Shown here one piece after another: positions 38,401 through 45,631 of a stretch of 64,000 nucleotides of DNA. Position 1 is the first letter of the stretch. Each line of letters begins with the position of its first letter. The notes under the pieces were generated by a model that saw only the letters and a program-made list of their open reading frames with translations, was not told the DNA's origin and made no database searches. The translations under genes and the position numbers were made by a program. Source of the DNA: KBS50 sp042434095 (lineage in GTDB: Bacteria; Actinomycetota; Actinomycetes; Mycobacteriales; Micromonosporaceae); the NCBI RefSeq assembly GCF_042434095.1, contig NZ_JBHLUE010000005.1:62001-126000 (forward strand). The letters run 5' to 3'.

Positions 38401-41400
38401 TACTATCCGGACGGCAAGCTCAAGGCGCGGGCCGACGACGGCGTGCCGGTGGGCAAGCAGGTCGTGCTGGTCAACAACTCCGACTTCAACAACGCCACGG
38501 CCACCGGCACCTGGCCGGCCGGGACCACCGCCAGCGGGAAGTACGGCCAGGACTACGCCACCCACGCGGCCGGCACCGGCAGCAACGTGTTCACCTGGCA
38601 GCTCAACGTGCCGCAGGCCGGCAGCTACCAGGTGTACGCCTGGTATCCGCAGGTGACCGGGGCGGCCACCGACGCCAAGTTCACCGTCAACTACAACGGC
38701 GGCGCCGCCACGAAGACGGTCAACCAGACGGCGAACACCGGCAGCTGGGTGAGCCTCGGCTCCTACTCCTTCGCCGAGGGCAACGCGCAGAAGGTGACGC
38801 TCTCCGACCAGGCGACCGGCACGGTGGTGGCCGACGCGGTCAAGCTGGTCCGGGACAACACCGGCGAGGCCGACAACGAGAAGCATGACTACGGCTACGC
38901 GTACGACCCCAACGGCAACCTGACGACGATCACCGATTCGTCACCCGGTACGAAGGTCGACACCTACGCGGTGACGTACACCGGGCTCAACCAGGTAGAC
39001 ACGGTCACCGAGGCGAAGTCGGGCTCGACGGTCAACACCACGTCCTTCGACTACGACCCGAACGGCGCGCCAACCTCCACAACCCACGACCGGCAGTACG
39101 CCGGCTACACCTACGACGACCGGAACCTGCCGGAGACGGTCACCAACGGCAAGACGGCCACCGACCCGGCCGCGAAGACCACCCGGTTCACGTACACGGA
39201 CCGGGGTGAGCGGTACACCGAGACCAAGGGCAACGGCAACGTCGTCACCTCCACCTACTACCTGGACGGGCTGCTGAAGAGCCAGGTGGAGAAGAAGTCG
39301 GACGGCACGACGGTGGTCTCGGACGATTCGCTCACGTACGACCTGAACGGCAACCGGTCGCACGAGGTCAACCGCAAGATGAACGCCGACAACCACGGCG
39401 CGTACCTGACGACCACGAGCGATTTCACGTACGACCCGCGGGACCGGCTGGCGTCGGTGACGAAGACCGGTGACGGGGCCGGGACCGAGACGTACGTGCA
39501 CGATGCGAACAACAACGTCACCAGCCAGACGGTCAAGGGCACGTCGACGGCGTTCAACTACGACCGGAACCGGTTGTTGACCGCGGTGACCGGCGGGGCG
39601 AAGGCGTCGTACAACTACGACCCGTTCGGCCGGCTGGACACGGTGACCTCGGGGTCCGCGGTGATCGAGCGGAACGTGTACGACGGGTTCGACCACGTGG
39701 TGGAGAACCGCAAGCTCGGTTCGGGTGGTACGTCGACCACGAAGTACAGCTATGACCCGCTGGACCGGATCGCGTCGAAGACGACGGACGCGGGTGGGGC
39801 GAAGGAGAAGACCACGGTCTTCGGCTATCTGGGGCTGTCGGGTGAGGTGCTGGACGAGTCGGTGGCCGGCAAGCTGACGAAGTCGTACCAGTACTCGCCG
39901 TGGGGTGAGCGGCTGTCGCAGATCACCCAGAAGGACGACGGGACGACCGAGAACGGGTTCTACGGCTACAACCCGCATACCGACGTCGAGCAGGTGACCG
40001 ACGACGGCGGGGACACGAAGGCCACGTACGGCTACACGGCCTACGGGCAGAACGACGACGCGCAGTTCACCGGGATCGACAAGCCGGACGCGCAGGACCC
40101 GACGAAGGAGCCGTACAACGCGTACCGGTTCAACGCCAAGCGGTGGGACCAGAACTCCGGCGACTATGACATGGGGTTCCGGAACTACAGCCCCGGCCTG
40201 AACCGGTTCCTCACCCGCGACAGCTACAACGGCGCCCTCGCCGACATGCACCTCAGCACGGACCCGTTCACCGGCAACCGGTACGCCTTCGGCGCCGGCA
40301 ACCCCATCAGCAACGTCGAGTTGGACGGGCACATGCTCGCCGCGACCGACGGCGGAGGTGGCGGCTCGGGCAGCTCGGACGACAACGCTGTCATGAGCGT
40401 GGTGCACAACGTACAAGGGTTCTTCGGTGAGGGACCGAAGGCCGACCAGGCGCCGAGCTGGATGAAATGGGGCCTGCAGAAGCTTGATGATTTGGAGACC
40501 GCCTCGGCCACCAATGTCGGTGGGGATCAGCAGGAGAAGGACGCCGCGACAGAGCGGCTGGCCAACAGCCAGTTCGGCGAGCTGACGGGCATTACCGACG
40601 CACGCAAGTGTGACCAGGGTGATGGAACCGCCTGTGCCTGGACAGCGGTCAACGTCGCTTCCCTGTTCCTCAGCGGTGGTGCTGGAGCCGCGGCGAAGGC
40701 GGGCAGGTTGGGTGAGGTCGGAGAGGCTACCCGTGGCGCGGAGGTCGCTACTGCCGCGCGGGAGGACGCAGCAGTCGGTAAAGCCTGCCTCAACAGCTTC
40801 ACACCTGACACGAAGGTGTTGATGGCCGACGGCAGCACCAAGGCGATCAAGGACGTGAAGGTCGGAGACAAGGTCAGGGCAGCCGACCCGGAAACCGGCG
40901 AAGCAGCCGGCGAACCGGTTACGAAGCTGCACAACAACCACGACACCGACTTCACCGACGTCACCGTGGCCACCGCCCAGGGCTGGAAGGTCATCCACAC
41001 CACTCAGGAACACCCGTTCTGGGACGCCGCCACACACCGCTGGACCGTGGCCTCCGCACTCACCGCCGGCACCCTCCTGATCGACGACACCGGCCACGCC
41101 ACCCGAGTCGTCCAGATCACGAACTGGAGCGGCCACCACGACATGCGCAACCTCACCGTCGCCCACCTCCACACGTACTATGTGATAGCGGGCGATACGC
41201 CGGTACTCGTCCACAACACCAACACTCCAATTGGATGCGGTCCCGGCGGCGCTCCAATTTACGATATTCCGGCCGGTTCCAGTGGTGGTCCTGGGGCTGG
41301 GCAGCGCATTCCGCCAAGCATGTTGGAAGATTACAATATTGGCGTCAATGCTGATCCAAGTTTGCCAACGCCCCTATGCTCCTACTGCCGAACTAATCCG

Positions 41401-41565
41401 GCCACGAGCGTCGATCACGTCGAACCGCGGGTCCATGGTGGGGACCTAACGGACGCGAATACCACGCCAGCATGTACCTTCTGTAATAGTTCGAAGGGTG
41501 CTCGGGGGCAGCCTGTTAATCCTCCTCCGAACTACACCGGCCCGTTCCCTCCGCCTTGGTGGTAG
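32464..41565 (+). CDS. Rhs/YD-repeat polymorphic toxin with Hint and HNH nuclease tip
   Basis: This is a 3033-residue exported or surface protein. Residues about 5-25 form a signal/anchor helix. Next come a DNRLRE domain (about 326-625) split by a golvesin-like beta-domain (about 459-569), an Fn3-like domain (about 643-746), a second DNRLRE (about 753-938), a NEW3-like segment, and the Rhs body with dozens of YD repeats (about 1073-2620). The body holds a second golvesin-like insert (about 2000-2132) and ends in the core motif around GDYDMGFRNYSPGLNRFLTR. A pretoxin-Hint domain (CLNSFTPDTKV to PVLVHN, about 2775-2919) releases the tip, an HNH nuclease with CSYC, DHVEPR and CTFCNSSKG. GTG 32464 has GGAGGG 5 bases ahead. 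The tip DNA is less GC-rich. Confidence 0.92.
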   Translation: MRQRMRIPLIVVLILAMMGSLGGATVWRSRSAGTTNTAAGSGSHPGVLSRLGDAARGLVGGGHSRPRPQPVEAGLAVNRPAPRGAKAKPAKRVRELTQRRTATTRVFQMSDGRLQAELSVSPRFYRDGHGSWQPIDTTVTTSTAGGYAAANTSNTFSSRFGASTTTLTRFELGGQRVTLGLAGSPRRVRPAIKGDTVGYPGIADGVDLSYQVTPTALKERMVLRSAAATPALTFTMDAGTLKLAQRPDGAIEFRSPLDNRVLLVMPAPFMYDSHPDATSPYGYTYSKKVTQSLRADGSRWAIDVAADPGWLADPKRAWPVTVDPTIKIQPTPTDSRDAMITSDSPGTNFDGNWRLSVGTTTSSKARSLVAFGLSGIPANTTIDSASLQMYFDQDHTTSSYDVPLEARQVTAAWNEQDVTWNKINASVGTAGSTAITVDDSDTSRTGAQGTWPLESNTAGINGGHRYNRNTTTGDTFTWVPPVPETGSYTVDAHFLTGTDRVTAAPYTVQYAGGSKTVNVNQKVSGTAAWSTLGSFPFNAGTTGRVVLGDTGVSATASVSADAVRLTKAGVVKKANETSAWHSYPVTNLVQSWINGTANNGFMLKAVDEATLGRGGPRYEAAEYAYNGENENTPKLIVNYGKPGVTLQAPTRIYSTGAELKWSGYAGSDIVEYQVHRSVYQNFTPSAATLVAPVAKDATTFTDTTATPTPADSTDPFGQVYYYMIAVKTSDGSLISAPTEIVKLPRAGRVVQVIQGDTPDTTLSATESTTGHDVLAGNPWLMVGNNSGTYGRSRAVVKFPEVSTIPSNAQVLEAEFDLWSVTTPTPAGASYEAHVLNTPFDEATASWSKANATTSWTAGGDYDPAVLDTVTGNSDDPAWRLWYTKDAVQKWVNGTKANNGFLVKLANETSPAERTLFLSSEAAEPQLRPKLVVTYIEPTAAGTYYAPETPTGVAPGSTTTVPVTVSNPTTGTWSAADWQLTYRWARPGDSAPIDNNPQAVTALPKSVLPGEAVTVSAQVTAPASTDEGNKRTDYELRWELYNKTSKQWLSQASPIASLNQNVAVEEPTSDQLGLEKFYSYAGKNTGAGSTLMNSLYSGNSVWSYNAFSNPSRGLSTFVRLSYNSLDTSDTVAGYGWSVQASSMMRLGAPLDFHPNPHPTKVTLTDGDGTNHWFTWDSATSTWISPKGVHLYLEQKPGVDCKPNTEESQAWSLTRPDRTRFFYDCDGYLTSIQDKDLNTMTFTYEERKSNNKPTKFLKYLTDAAGRRTLTIDYFAKGQDYWYVDDTSWARVHATGGLTNPKIIDHVAQITDISGRKMRFTYTDKGLLGELVDGDGSSGTMGDAKRFQFRYDMTQGNKNVKLIQVTDPRNHATKVDYNAPKTGDDPKWHWTTKSYTDRLNSSTGFTYVDPDATNNIKTTVTDAEQHSTQYLMDGYGRPIETTNAKTQTTKLQWDDDHNVNRLEEANGAVSTWQYDPNTGYPTEIKDAEAVKNGWPGTALTYQYQLGGHVADLASKTSPEGRKWTFGYTTAGDLASVVDPIGNTTTDPNDYKTSYTYDAYGQVSTQLDANDHTTRYNRYDSNGYPQDIIDAKNNTTTFEYDERGQVKKVTDALGKVTTQNYDTFGRPLDGSVPVKQSAGRYVTTPAPGYDANDNVVRSTAPNGAVTTAAYDEADEVNSILAPVDQAGDPQRQTSYTYDKVGNLRTTTEPKGNLSTTDPTDYVTTNNYDEIYQLTSVVNAKGDKITYEYDNVGNVHKVGDPRKNATSDPADYTTIYDYDLAHRVYKTTDAIGKFTTSTYDKDGLVKASTDQLGNTTTIDLNPVGKPREVKVPHENVSGTITYRSTRYEYDEVGNTTKVTSPRGVATPDTTDPDDFATVAVYDELNRVKETHSAYSKADSRYNAPDITTYDYDEVGRLTTLSAPPSAGQSVRNNTTYTYFDNGWAETSTDPWDIRTAYDYNDLGQQTSRTLTSAGGSSNRTMSWSYYPDGKLKARADDGVPVGKQVVLVNNSDFNNATATGTWPAGTTASGKYGQDYATHAAGTGSNVFTWQLNVPQAGSYQVYAWYPQVTGAATDAKFTVNYNGGAATKTVNQTANTGSWVSLGSYSFAEGNAQKVTLSDQATGTVVADAVKLVRDNTGEADNEKHDYGYAYDPNGNLTTITDSSPGTKVDTYAVTYTGLNQVDTVTEAKSGSTVNTTSFDYDPNGAPTSTTHDRQYAGYTYDDRNLPETVTNGKTATDPAAKTTRFTYTDRGERYTETKGNGNVVTSTYYLDGLLKSQVEKKSDGTTVVSDDSLTYDLNGNRSHEVNRKMNADNHGAYLTTTSDFTYDPRDRLASVTKTGDGAGTETYVHDANNNVTSQTVKGTSTAFNYDRNRLLTAVTGGAKASYNYDPFGRLDTVTSGSAVIERNVYDGFDHVVENRKLGSGGTSTTKYSYDPLDRIASKTTDAGGAKEKTTVFGYLGLSGEVLDESVAGKLTKSYQYSPWGERLSQITQKDDGTTENGFYGYNPHTDVEQVTDDGGDTKATYGYTAYGQNDDAQFTGIDKPDAQDPTKEPYNAYRFNAKRWDQNSGDYDMGFRNYSPGLNRFLTRDSYNGALADMHLSTDPFTGNRYAFGAGNPISNVELDGHMLAATDGGGGGSGSSDDNAVMSVVHNVQGFFGEGPKADQAPSWMKWGLQKLDDLETASATNVGGDQQEKDAATERLANSQFGELTGITDARKCDQGDGTACAWTAVNVASLFLSGGAGAAAKAGRLGEVGEATRGAEVATAAREDAAVGKACLNSFTPDTKVLMADGSTKAIKDVKVGDKVRAADPETGEAAGEPVTKLHNNHDTDFTDVTVATAQGWKVIHTTQEHPFWDAATHRWTVASALTAGTLLIDDTGHATRVVQITNWSGHHDMRNLTVAHLHTYYVIAGDTPVLVHNTNTPIGCGPGGAPIYDIPAGSSGGPGAGQRIPPSMLEDYNIGVNADPSLPTPLCSYCRTNPATSVDHVEPRVHGGDLTDANTTPACTFCNSSKGARGQPVNPPPNYTGPFPPPWW

Positions 41566-41603
41566 CCAGTGTGCGGTAGCCTAGAGATTCGGTAGTGGCT
41601 GCA

Positions 41604-41637
41604 CGTCCCCGACGTTGAGGTGTCAGCGTCGGGGACG
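41604..41637. terminator. Hairpin between toxin and immunity genes
   Basis: CGTCCCCGACG (41604-41614) and CGTCGGGGACG (41627-41637) form a perfect 11-bp stem with a 12-base loop, 38 bases after the rhs stop. It probably terminates the rhs transcript, or exposes/hides the immunity start. There is no T tract. A possible GTG start at 41620 lies in the loop, which argues for a downstream immunity start. Confidence 0.6.
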
Positions 41638-41646
41638 CAGCTTCTG

Positions 41647-42159
41647 GTGAAAGTGGGTCACGTCGTGTCCGTTACGAAGTACATCGTTCATGAATCTCCC
41701 GTGGGTCGTACCAGCTCAAACTATCTGGCGATGGTGAATCTTGAGCCCTATGGCTTCGCCGGCTCCCTGGAGCAGATCTGGTTAAGGCCCCTCGACGGCA
41801 ATGGCTACGAGGTCTCGTGTATTCCATTTCGGGTTTACGGACTGGCGCTCAACGATGTGGTGAGGCTTGACTCCGAAGGTAAACAGATCATTGAAGTACT
41901 CAGGCCCTCAGGTCATCGCGTGTTCCGCGTCTTCCTGGCGCCTTCGCTGTCGGTTTCCGAGTCATACGAGATGCGGAATTCGATTACTCGTGCCATCATC
42001 GATGATGCCCTGAAATCTGAGTGGAGTGGCGATAGACATGTCGCCATCGACGTGCCGCTCGGCCGTGAGGTTGGTCGTGTTTGGCCTGCCATTGAACATG
42101 TCGCTGCTGAAGAAAAGGTTTACTGGGAATGGGGCGATGTAGAGCCGTTTCATCAGTAA
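41647..42159 (+). CDS. DUF4265 protein, candidate immunity to the HNH toxin
   Basis: This soluble protein of about 170 residues has the DUF4265 pattern: LEQIWLRPLDGNGYEVSCIP, then GLALNDVV and VLRPSGHRVFRVF. DUF4265 genes are common directly behind polymorphic toxin genes. Position right after the rhs gene makes it the cognate antidote candidate; this is inferred from context. The frame opens at GTG 41620, inside the hairpin loop. GTG 41647 and 41665 are alternatives without strong ribosome binding sites. Base composition is clearly less GC-rich than upstream. Confidence 0.7.
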   Translation: MKVGHVVSVTKYIVHESPVGRTSSNYLAMVNLEPYGFAGSLEQIWLRPLDGNGYEVSCIPFRVYGLALNDVVRLDSEGKQIIEVLRPSGHRVFRVFLAPSLSVSESYEMRNSITRAIIDDALKSEWSGDRHVAIDVPLGREVGRVWPAIEHVAAEEKVYWEWGDVEPFHQ

Positions 42160-42728
42160 CCAGAGGCGTCGGCGAGCATCAAGCTGCTTGAGTTGGCGCT
42201 CGCGGCCCGTGTCAGGGGCACTGCGGAGTGCACCGAGGGGCGCGATTGGTTGCCCGGGTTGCGGTCAGGGTTGGTGTCAGATGGGCAGTGAGCATGTCCA
42301 TATGTCGATGTTGCGCAGTGGCGTAGCTCGCAGGGTGCACGTCGGCTCGCGGATGCCGAGCACGTTGAGTGATTTGCCTCCTCAACCGATTCCAGAGTCA
42401 TCGGGTCCGGTGGCGCGCCGCGTAGCGGTGTGGCGTCGATCGCCGGAAGCCACCGCTCGGCTCCGCCCGCCTCCACCGCCGCATCGCCGCCGTGGATCGC
42501 CTCATCGACCGCCGCGCACGGAAGAAGAAACCCGCCAACAGCACCAGACGACCGACCGAGTAGACGCCCCGGCCGACGGCTCACTCAGCCCGGCGTGCGC
42601 CCACGTTGCTGTCACGGCTGCGGTCAAAATCGCCATCAATCGATGAACTGCTGACGGGTGGTTGAGCGAAAGCCCAGATCCCTGCCAAGATCGACGCCAT
42701 GACATCGCCGCAGCCGCCGTAACAACGC
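42160..42728. other. Cassette junction region with coding-like debris
   Basis: No intact gene is seen in 569 bases. One plus-strand frame around 42470-42560 reads LHRRIAAVDRLIDRRARKKK and ends at a stop; a shifted frame before it reads ARRVAVWRRSPEATARLR. Together they look like the broken end of an unidentified gene. The region ends abruptly at 42728, where Hint-end homology begins. Confidence 0.35.
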
Positions 42729-43103
42729 CACACGTACTATGTGCTCGCCGGCAACACGCCAGTCCTCGTCCATAACACTGCGTGTGGCGTGTCTGTCGAG
42801 CGCGAGATGGAAATGGCGGGAATGCTACGTGATGCCGCACGCCAGAAGGGGTTCTCCGGCATCGGCTCTGGGACGCGAGTGGAGGCAGATATGATGGGCT
42901 CTGCATGGGTCGGTCCAAATTACAAGGTCGCAAGCGATGGTAGAACCATGAGTAGTCAGGATGGCCTTCGGCAGTATCGCCCGCCGTCGTTCAAGCCCAA
43001 TCGCCCGGAGCGATTCGGCGGACCCGGATATCAGGCCAACTTCGAATGGCGGGTGCAGCCCAAGGGGCAGTGGCAAGCCGACGCTCGTCCATCGTGGCGA
43101 TGA
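42729..43103 (+). pseudogene. Orphan Rhs toxin tip (Hint end plus toxin domain)
   Basis: The frame opens with HTYYVLAGNTPVLVHNTACG, the same Hint end as in the intact rhs gene (HTYYVIAGDTPVLVHN), followed directly by a different toxin domain of about 100 residues with GIGSGTRVEAD, YRPPSFKPN and YQANFEWR motifs. It has no start codon of its own (GTG 42741 is internal) and no Rhs body. It is a silent cassette that could replace the current tip by recombination. The toxin activity is unknown; I recognise the YRPP-KP...QANFE pattern from other polymorphic toxin tips but not its fold. Confidence 0.75.
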
Positions 43104-43107
43104 CCCA
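43085..43107. repeat. 23-bp direct repeat, copy 1
   Basis: TCGTCCATCGTGGCGATGAC plus CCA is identical to 45609-45631. Here it holds the last codons of the orphan toxin (PSWR-stop) overlapping an ATG that opens only MTQSSLTGIETLIC before a stop. Confidence 0.85.
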
Positions 43108-43199
43108 GAGTTCGCTGACCGGCATTGAGACCCTCATCTGTTGATGCGACCTCACGAGGTCCCGAAGCGTCCGGTAGCGGCTGCCAGTCACCTCGTCTC

Positions 43200-43433
43200 T
43201 CAGCTGGAGGTAGCCGGCCAGCAGCGGCCGTGTTCCACGCCAAGCCGGTCCCGTATGTCGTCGAGGTAGTGGCCGAAGCGTTGACTGGTTTGTACGGGTA
43301 GGTAGATCCGTCCGGTGTTCATACGGCCGACCCACGGGCCCCTGACGGTCACGGTTATATCCGCGCGGGGGCATGCTCGGCCGAGGGCCCGCAGTGCACG
43401 TCTGCCTTCGTGGGCAAGGTTCAGCCGTCGAAG
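43200..43433 (-). pseudogene. Short coding-like fragment
   Basis: A minus-strand frame overlapping the 3' end of the next gene reads RADITVTVRGPWVGRMNTGR and YLDDIRDRLGVEHGRCWP before a stop at 43200. Codon use is gene-like, but no start with a ribosome binding site is seen. It resembles a leftover C-terminal part of a small protein; family not recognised. Confidence 0.35.
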
Positions 43434-44500
43434 TTTTCCCAGGCGAATCCGGGTTCGCGTAGGGGTTTGAGTGCGCAGCGGCGTCGTGTGCCGGCGCAGA
43501 CCTCGACGGCGCCATCGGGAAGGGGGATGGTGGAGACGACGAGGCCGGGAGCGACGTAATGGCGGGTCGGGTCGGCTGTCCAGCGCATGGCTCGCAGGGG
43601 TACGGGTTCAAGGGGGGCGATGAGGTGTTGTGCCTGTTGTGGGGTGACGGTGGCGTAGCCGGTGAACGGGCTTGAGTAGGCCACCTCGGTGAGGAGGAAC
43701 TGGAGCAGGAAGCCGCTGAGTGGTTCCCGTTCCTGTTCGGCGTCGAGTCCGTCGTAGTGGACGGTGGGGTCGGGCTCGGTTGGGTCGATGAGCGCGACGA
43801 AGGCGCCCTGGTTTTCGGTGGCGAAGACGATCATGCCGTCGGGTTCGTCTTCCAATTCGTGGGGGCGCAGGATTCTGTTGAACCGGCCGAGGACGTCCTG
43901 GCGTCCGGCGGCGGCGCGGTAGAAGTCGAGGAGGGGGCCGGGTAGCGGCCGGTCGGGTGGGTGGGTGGTGCAGGTGGCCGGTGGGACGTCGGCGTACCAG
44001 TCGGCGACGAACCGTTGGAGGGCGGTGACGGGGTCGTGGGGGAGGCTGTCCATCCAGTGCAGGTCCGGTAGCGGCTCCTGCGGAGTCGGTCGGATCTGGT
44101 CAAGAAGGTCGAACGGCAGCCGGTCTTCCAAGTCAAATCTTGACCACCTCAGCGCTATGTCGCGCGAGCGCGGTCCGTCGTTGGCCTCGGCGGGTCTGTG
44201 CTGACTAACCGTTCTTCCCAATCGTCCCAACGGCACGTAGCTGTTGGCGATCTGGGCGAAGCCGAGGACCGGGAGTTTCGACTCGAGTCCTAACTCGGCC
44301 GGTGCCGGGAACGGCTCGCGGAGCACGAGCGTGTCGAAGTTCCGTACGATGCTGTGGCGTGGGCCGCCGCCGTGGACGATGACGAGCGTCGCCGCCGACC
44401 CGACCACGTAGGTGACGCCTTCCGCCGGCAGCACCTGCGGTCGATCCCCGGCGCAGGACAGCGCTTCGGCTTCCGTGAGCAGCGGCCAGTCTTTAGTCAT
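43421..44500 (-). CDS. Hypothetical protein with SUKH (SMI1/KNR4)-like C-terminal half
   Basis: This 359-residue soluble protein has an unfamiliar N-terminal half (about 1-160). Its second half holds a segment like the SUKH immunity fold: LLDFYRAAAGRQDVLGRFNR, then MIVFATENQGAFVALIDP and FLLQFLLTEVAY. SUKH proteins are the commonest immunity proteins of bacterial nuclease toxins. It lies on the strand opposite to the toxin cassettes, inside the 2.5-kb segment between the 23-bp repeats. The ATG at 44500 lacks a strong ribosome binding site. An immunity role is inferred from the fold-like pattern and location. Confidence 0.6.
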   Translation of the reverse strand: MTKDWPLLTEAEALSCAGDRPQVLPAEGVTYVVGSAATLVIVHGGGPRHSIVRNFDTLVLREPFPAPAELGLESKLPVLGFAQIANSYVPLGRLGRTVSQHRPAEANDGPRSRDIALRWSRFDLEDRLPFDLLDQIRPTPQEPLPDLHWMDSLPHDPVTALQRFVADWYADVPPATCTTHPPDRPLPGPLLDFYRAAAGRQDVLGRFNRILRPHELEDEPDGMIVFATENQGAFVALIDPTEPDPTVHYDGLDAEQEREPLSGFLLQFLLTEVAYSSPFTGYATVTPQQAQHLIAPLEPVPLRAMRWTADPTRHYVAPGLVVSTIPLPDGAVEVCAGTRRRCALKPLREPGFAWENFDG

Positions 44501-44555
44501 TAGTCAACCCTAGACGTCTTCGGGGCAAGGTGCGCTTAGCTGATGCCTAGGAGCG

Positions 44556-44849
44556 TTGGCGACAGCGTCACCTCGCGGCCAGCAAATAGCCTTCTATCCG
44601 CATCCGAACGGTCTTATCCCTTGGGGTTGTGCTCTCGACGGGTGGACGTTCCATTGGAATCCGTCAGACGTCGACCCCAACAAGTGGGGAGTGGCAATGG
44701 TTGCCCCTAATTTTCAGCCCGTCTTTCTGCGCGAACTCTCCTTCAGTTCGTTTCTTTTGAAATACAGTGGCTACCGCGACCAGCTCGGTGTATTCTTCGC
44801 ATGGGCTCCCTGGAAGGGGGGCGTTACGTTTAATCCTGCCCTACCGTGA
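44556..44849 (+). pseudogene. C-terminal fragment of a SUKH-type immunity gene
   Basis: The 97-residue frame reads IPWGCALDGWTFHWNPSDVD, then WGVAMVAP and FSSFLLKYSGYRD, which is the C-terminal half of SMI1/KNR4-like immunity proteins. The N-terminal half and a sound start are missing, and its TTG start has no ribosome binding site. AT content is raised relative to the chromosome average. Confidence 0.6.
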
Positions 44850-44885
44850 AATTGCGAAATCGAGGTGTGGCGAGCTGGCTGCTCG

Positions 44886-45380
44886 CTACTGGCCCATCTC
44901 GTATGCGGCTAGCTCCGACAGCCTGCTGGTCATCTCTCCTAAGACCGCCCTGTACTCTTTATGCATGTTGGCCACGGCTTTCACGGATACCCCGATTGGA
45001 ATAAGTGATCGAAACTCCTGGGTGAGTCGGCAACGCGACGGTCCCAGCGGCTCAACGAAAATCGTGGACCACGAAGGACACCACGATACGAGGCTGCGTG
45101 TTACGGCGCGCCGGCCGACCTCTAGCTCAATTATTTCATGAACGTTTGCGGTCTTACCACTAGCTGATTGATCTAAAGTGACCTGTATTTCCCCAATGCC
45201 GGTAGGGCGTCCCGGGAGCGCTATGCCTGCTTCGGTTGATTTGAATATTATGGCCGATGAGTCAGGCATACGGATGAAAGACCAGACCCTTGACGCGTTC
45301 TGCGGAAGGTCGACGGACGCCGACTCCTTTACTTCGACAACTTCGGCCGTGGTTCTGAGGAGACTTAAGCGGCTACGCAT
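44886..45380 (-). CDS. SRPBCC-family protein
   Basis: This 164-residue protein shows the SRPBCC helix-grip pattern: an N-terminal strand VKESASVDLPQNASRVWSFI, a middle beta-sheet with IGEIQVTLDQ and a C-terminal helix VKAVANMHKEYRAVLGEMTS. Members bind hydrophobic ligands. Codon usage is more AT-rich than in the flanking core genes, consistent with acquisition. It abuts an ISL3 transposase remnant. A role as toxin antagonist is possible only by location. Confidence 0.65.
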   Translation of the reverse strand: MRSRLSLLRTTAEVVEVKESASVDLPQNASRVWSFIRMPDSSAIIFKSTEAGIALPGRPTGIGEIQVTLDQSASGKTANVHEIIELEVGRRAVTRSLVSWCPSWSTIFVEPLGPSRCRLTQEFRSLIPIGVSVKAVANMHKEYRAVLGEMTSRLSELAAYEMGQ

Positions 45381-45399
45381 GCCAAATTATCTCACGCGT

Positions 45400-45585
45400 C
45401 CCGCACACCTCGCAGTCCAGAGGCCAGCGGTCGCGGCGACCCGCCTCGACGGACTCCGACGTATCGGTATCGACGAGTTCTCTTGGCGCAGACAGCAGCG
45501 GTTTCTCACCGTCGTGATCGACCACGACACCGGACGTCTCGTCTGGGCCAAACCCGGACGCCGGCCGCCAGGAGGAACCGGTTGA
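45400..45585 (+). mobile_element. ISL3-family transposase fragment
   Basis: The frame reads RLDGLRRIGIDEFSWRRQQR followed by FLTVVIDHDTGRLVWA, the conserved first DDE block of ISL3 transposases (Asp in GIDE, second in VIDHDTG). About 60 of some 400 residues remain. It stands at the right border of the 2.5-kb segment, next to the second 23-bp repeat, and may be what brought that segment in. Confidence 0.75.
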
Positions 45586-45608
45586 CGACCTCAGAGCGGA
45601 GCACGAGG

Positions 45609-45631
45609 TCGTCCATCGTGGCGATGACCCA
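45609..45631. repeat. 23-bp direct repeat, copy 2
   Basis: Identical to 43085-43107. Here the same ATG within the repeat opens the intact Imm26-like immunity gene (45624). The repeat thus marks where the toxin end and its immunity start were once joined. Confidence 0.85.

Noticed and set aside
35482..38886. 1134-codon minus-strand open frame opposite YD repeats
   Set aside because: It is an antisense shadow produced by high third-position GC; it has no start signal and no recognisable domain.
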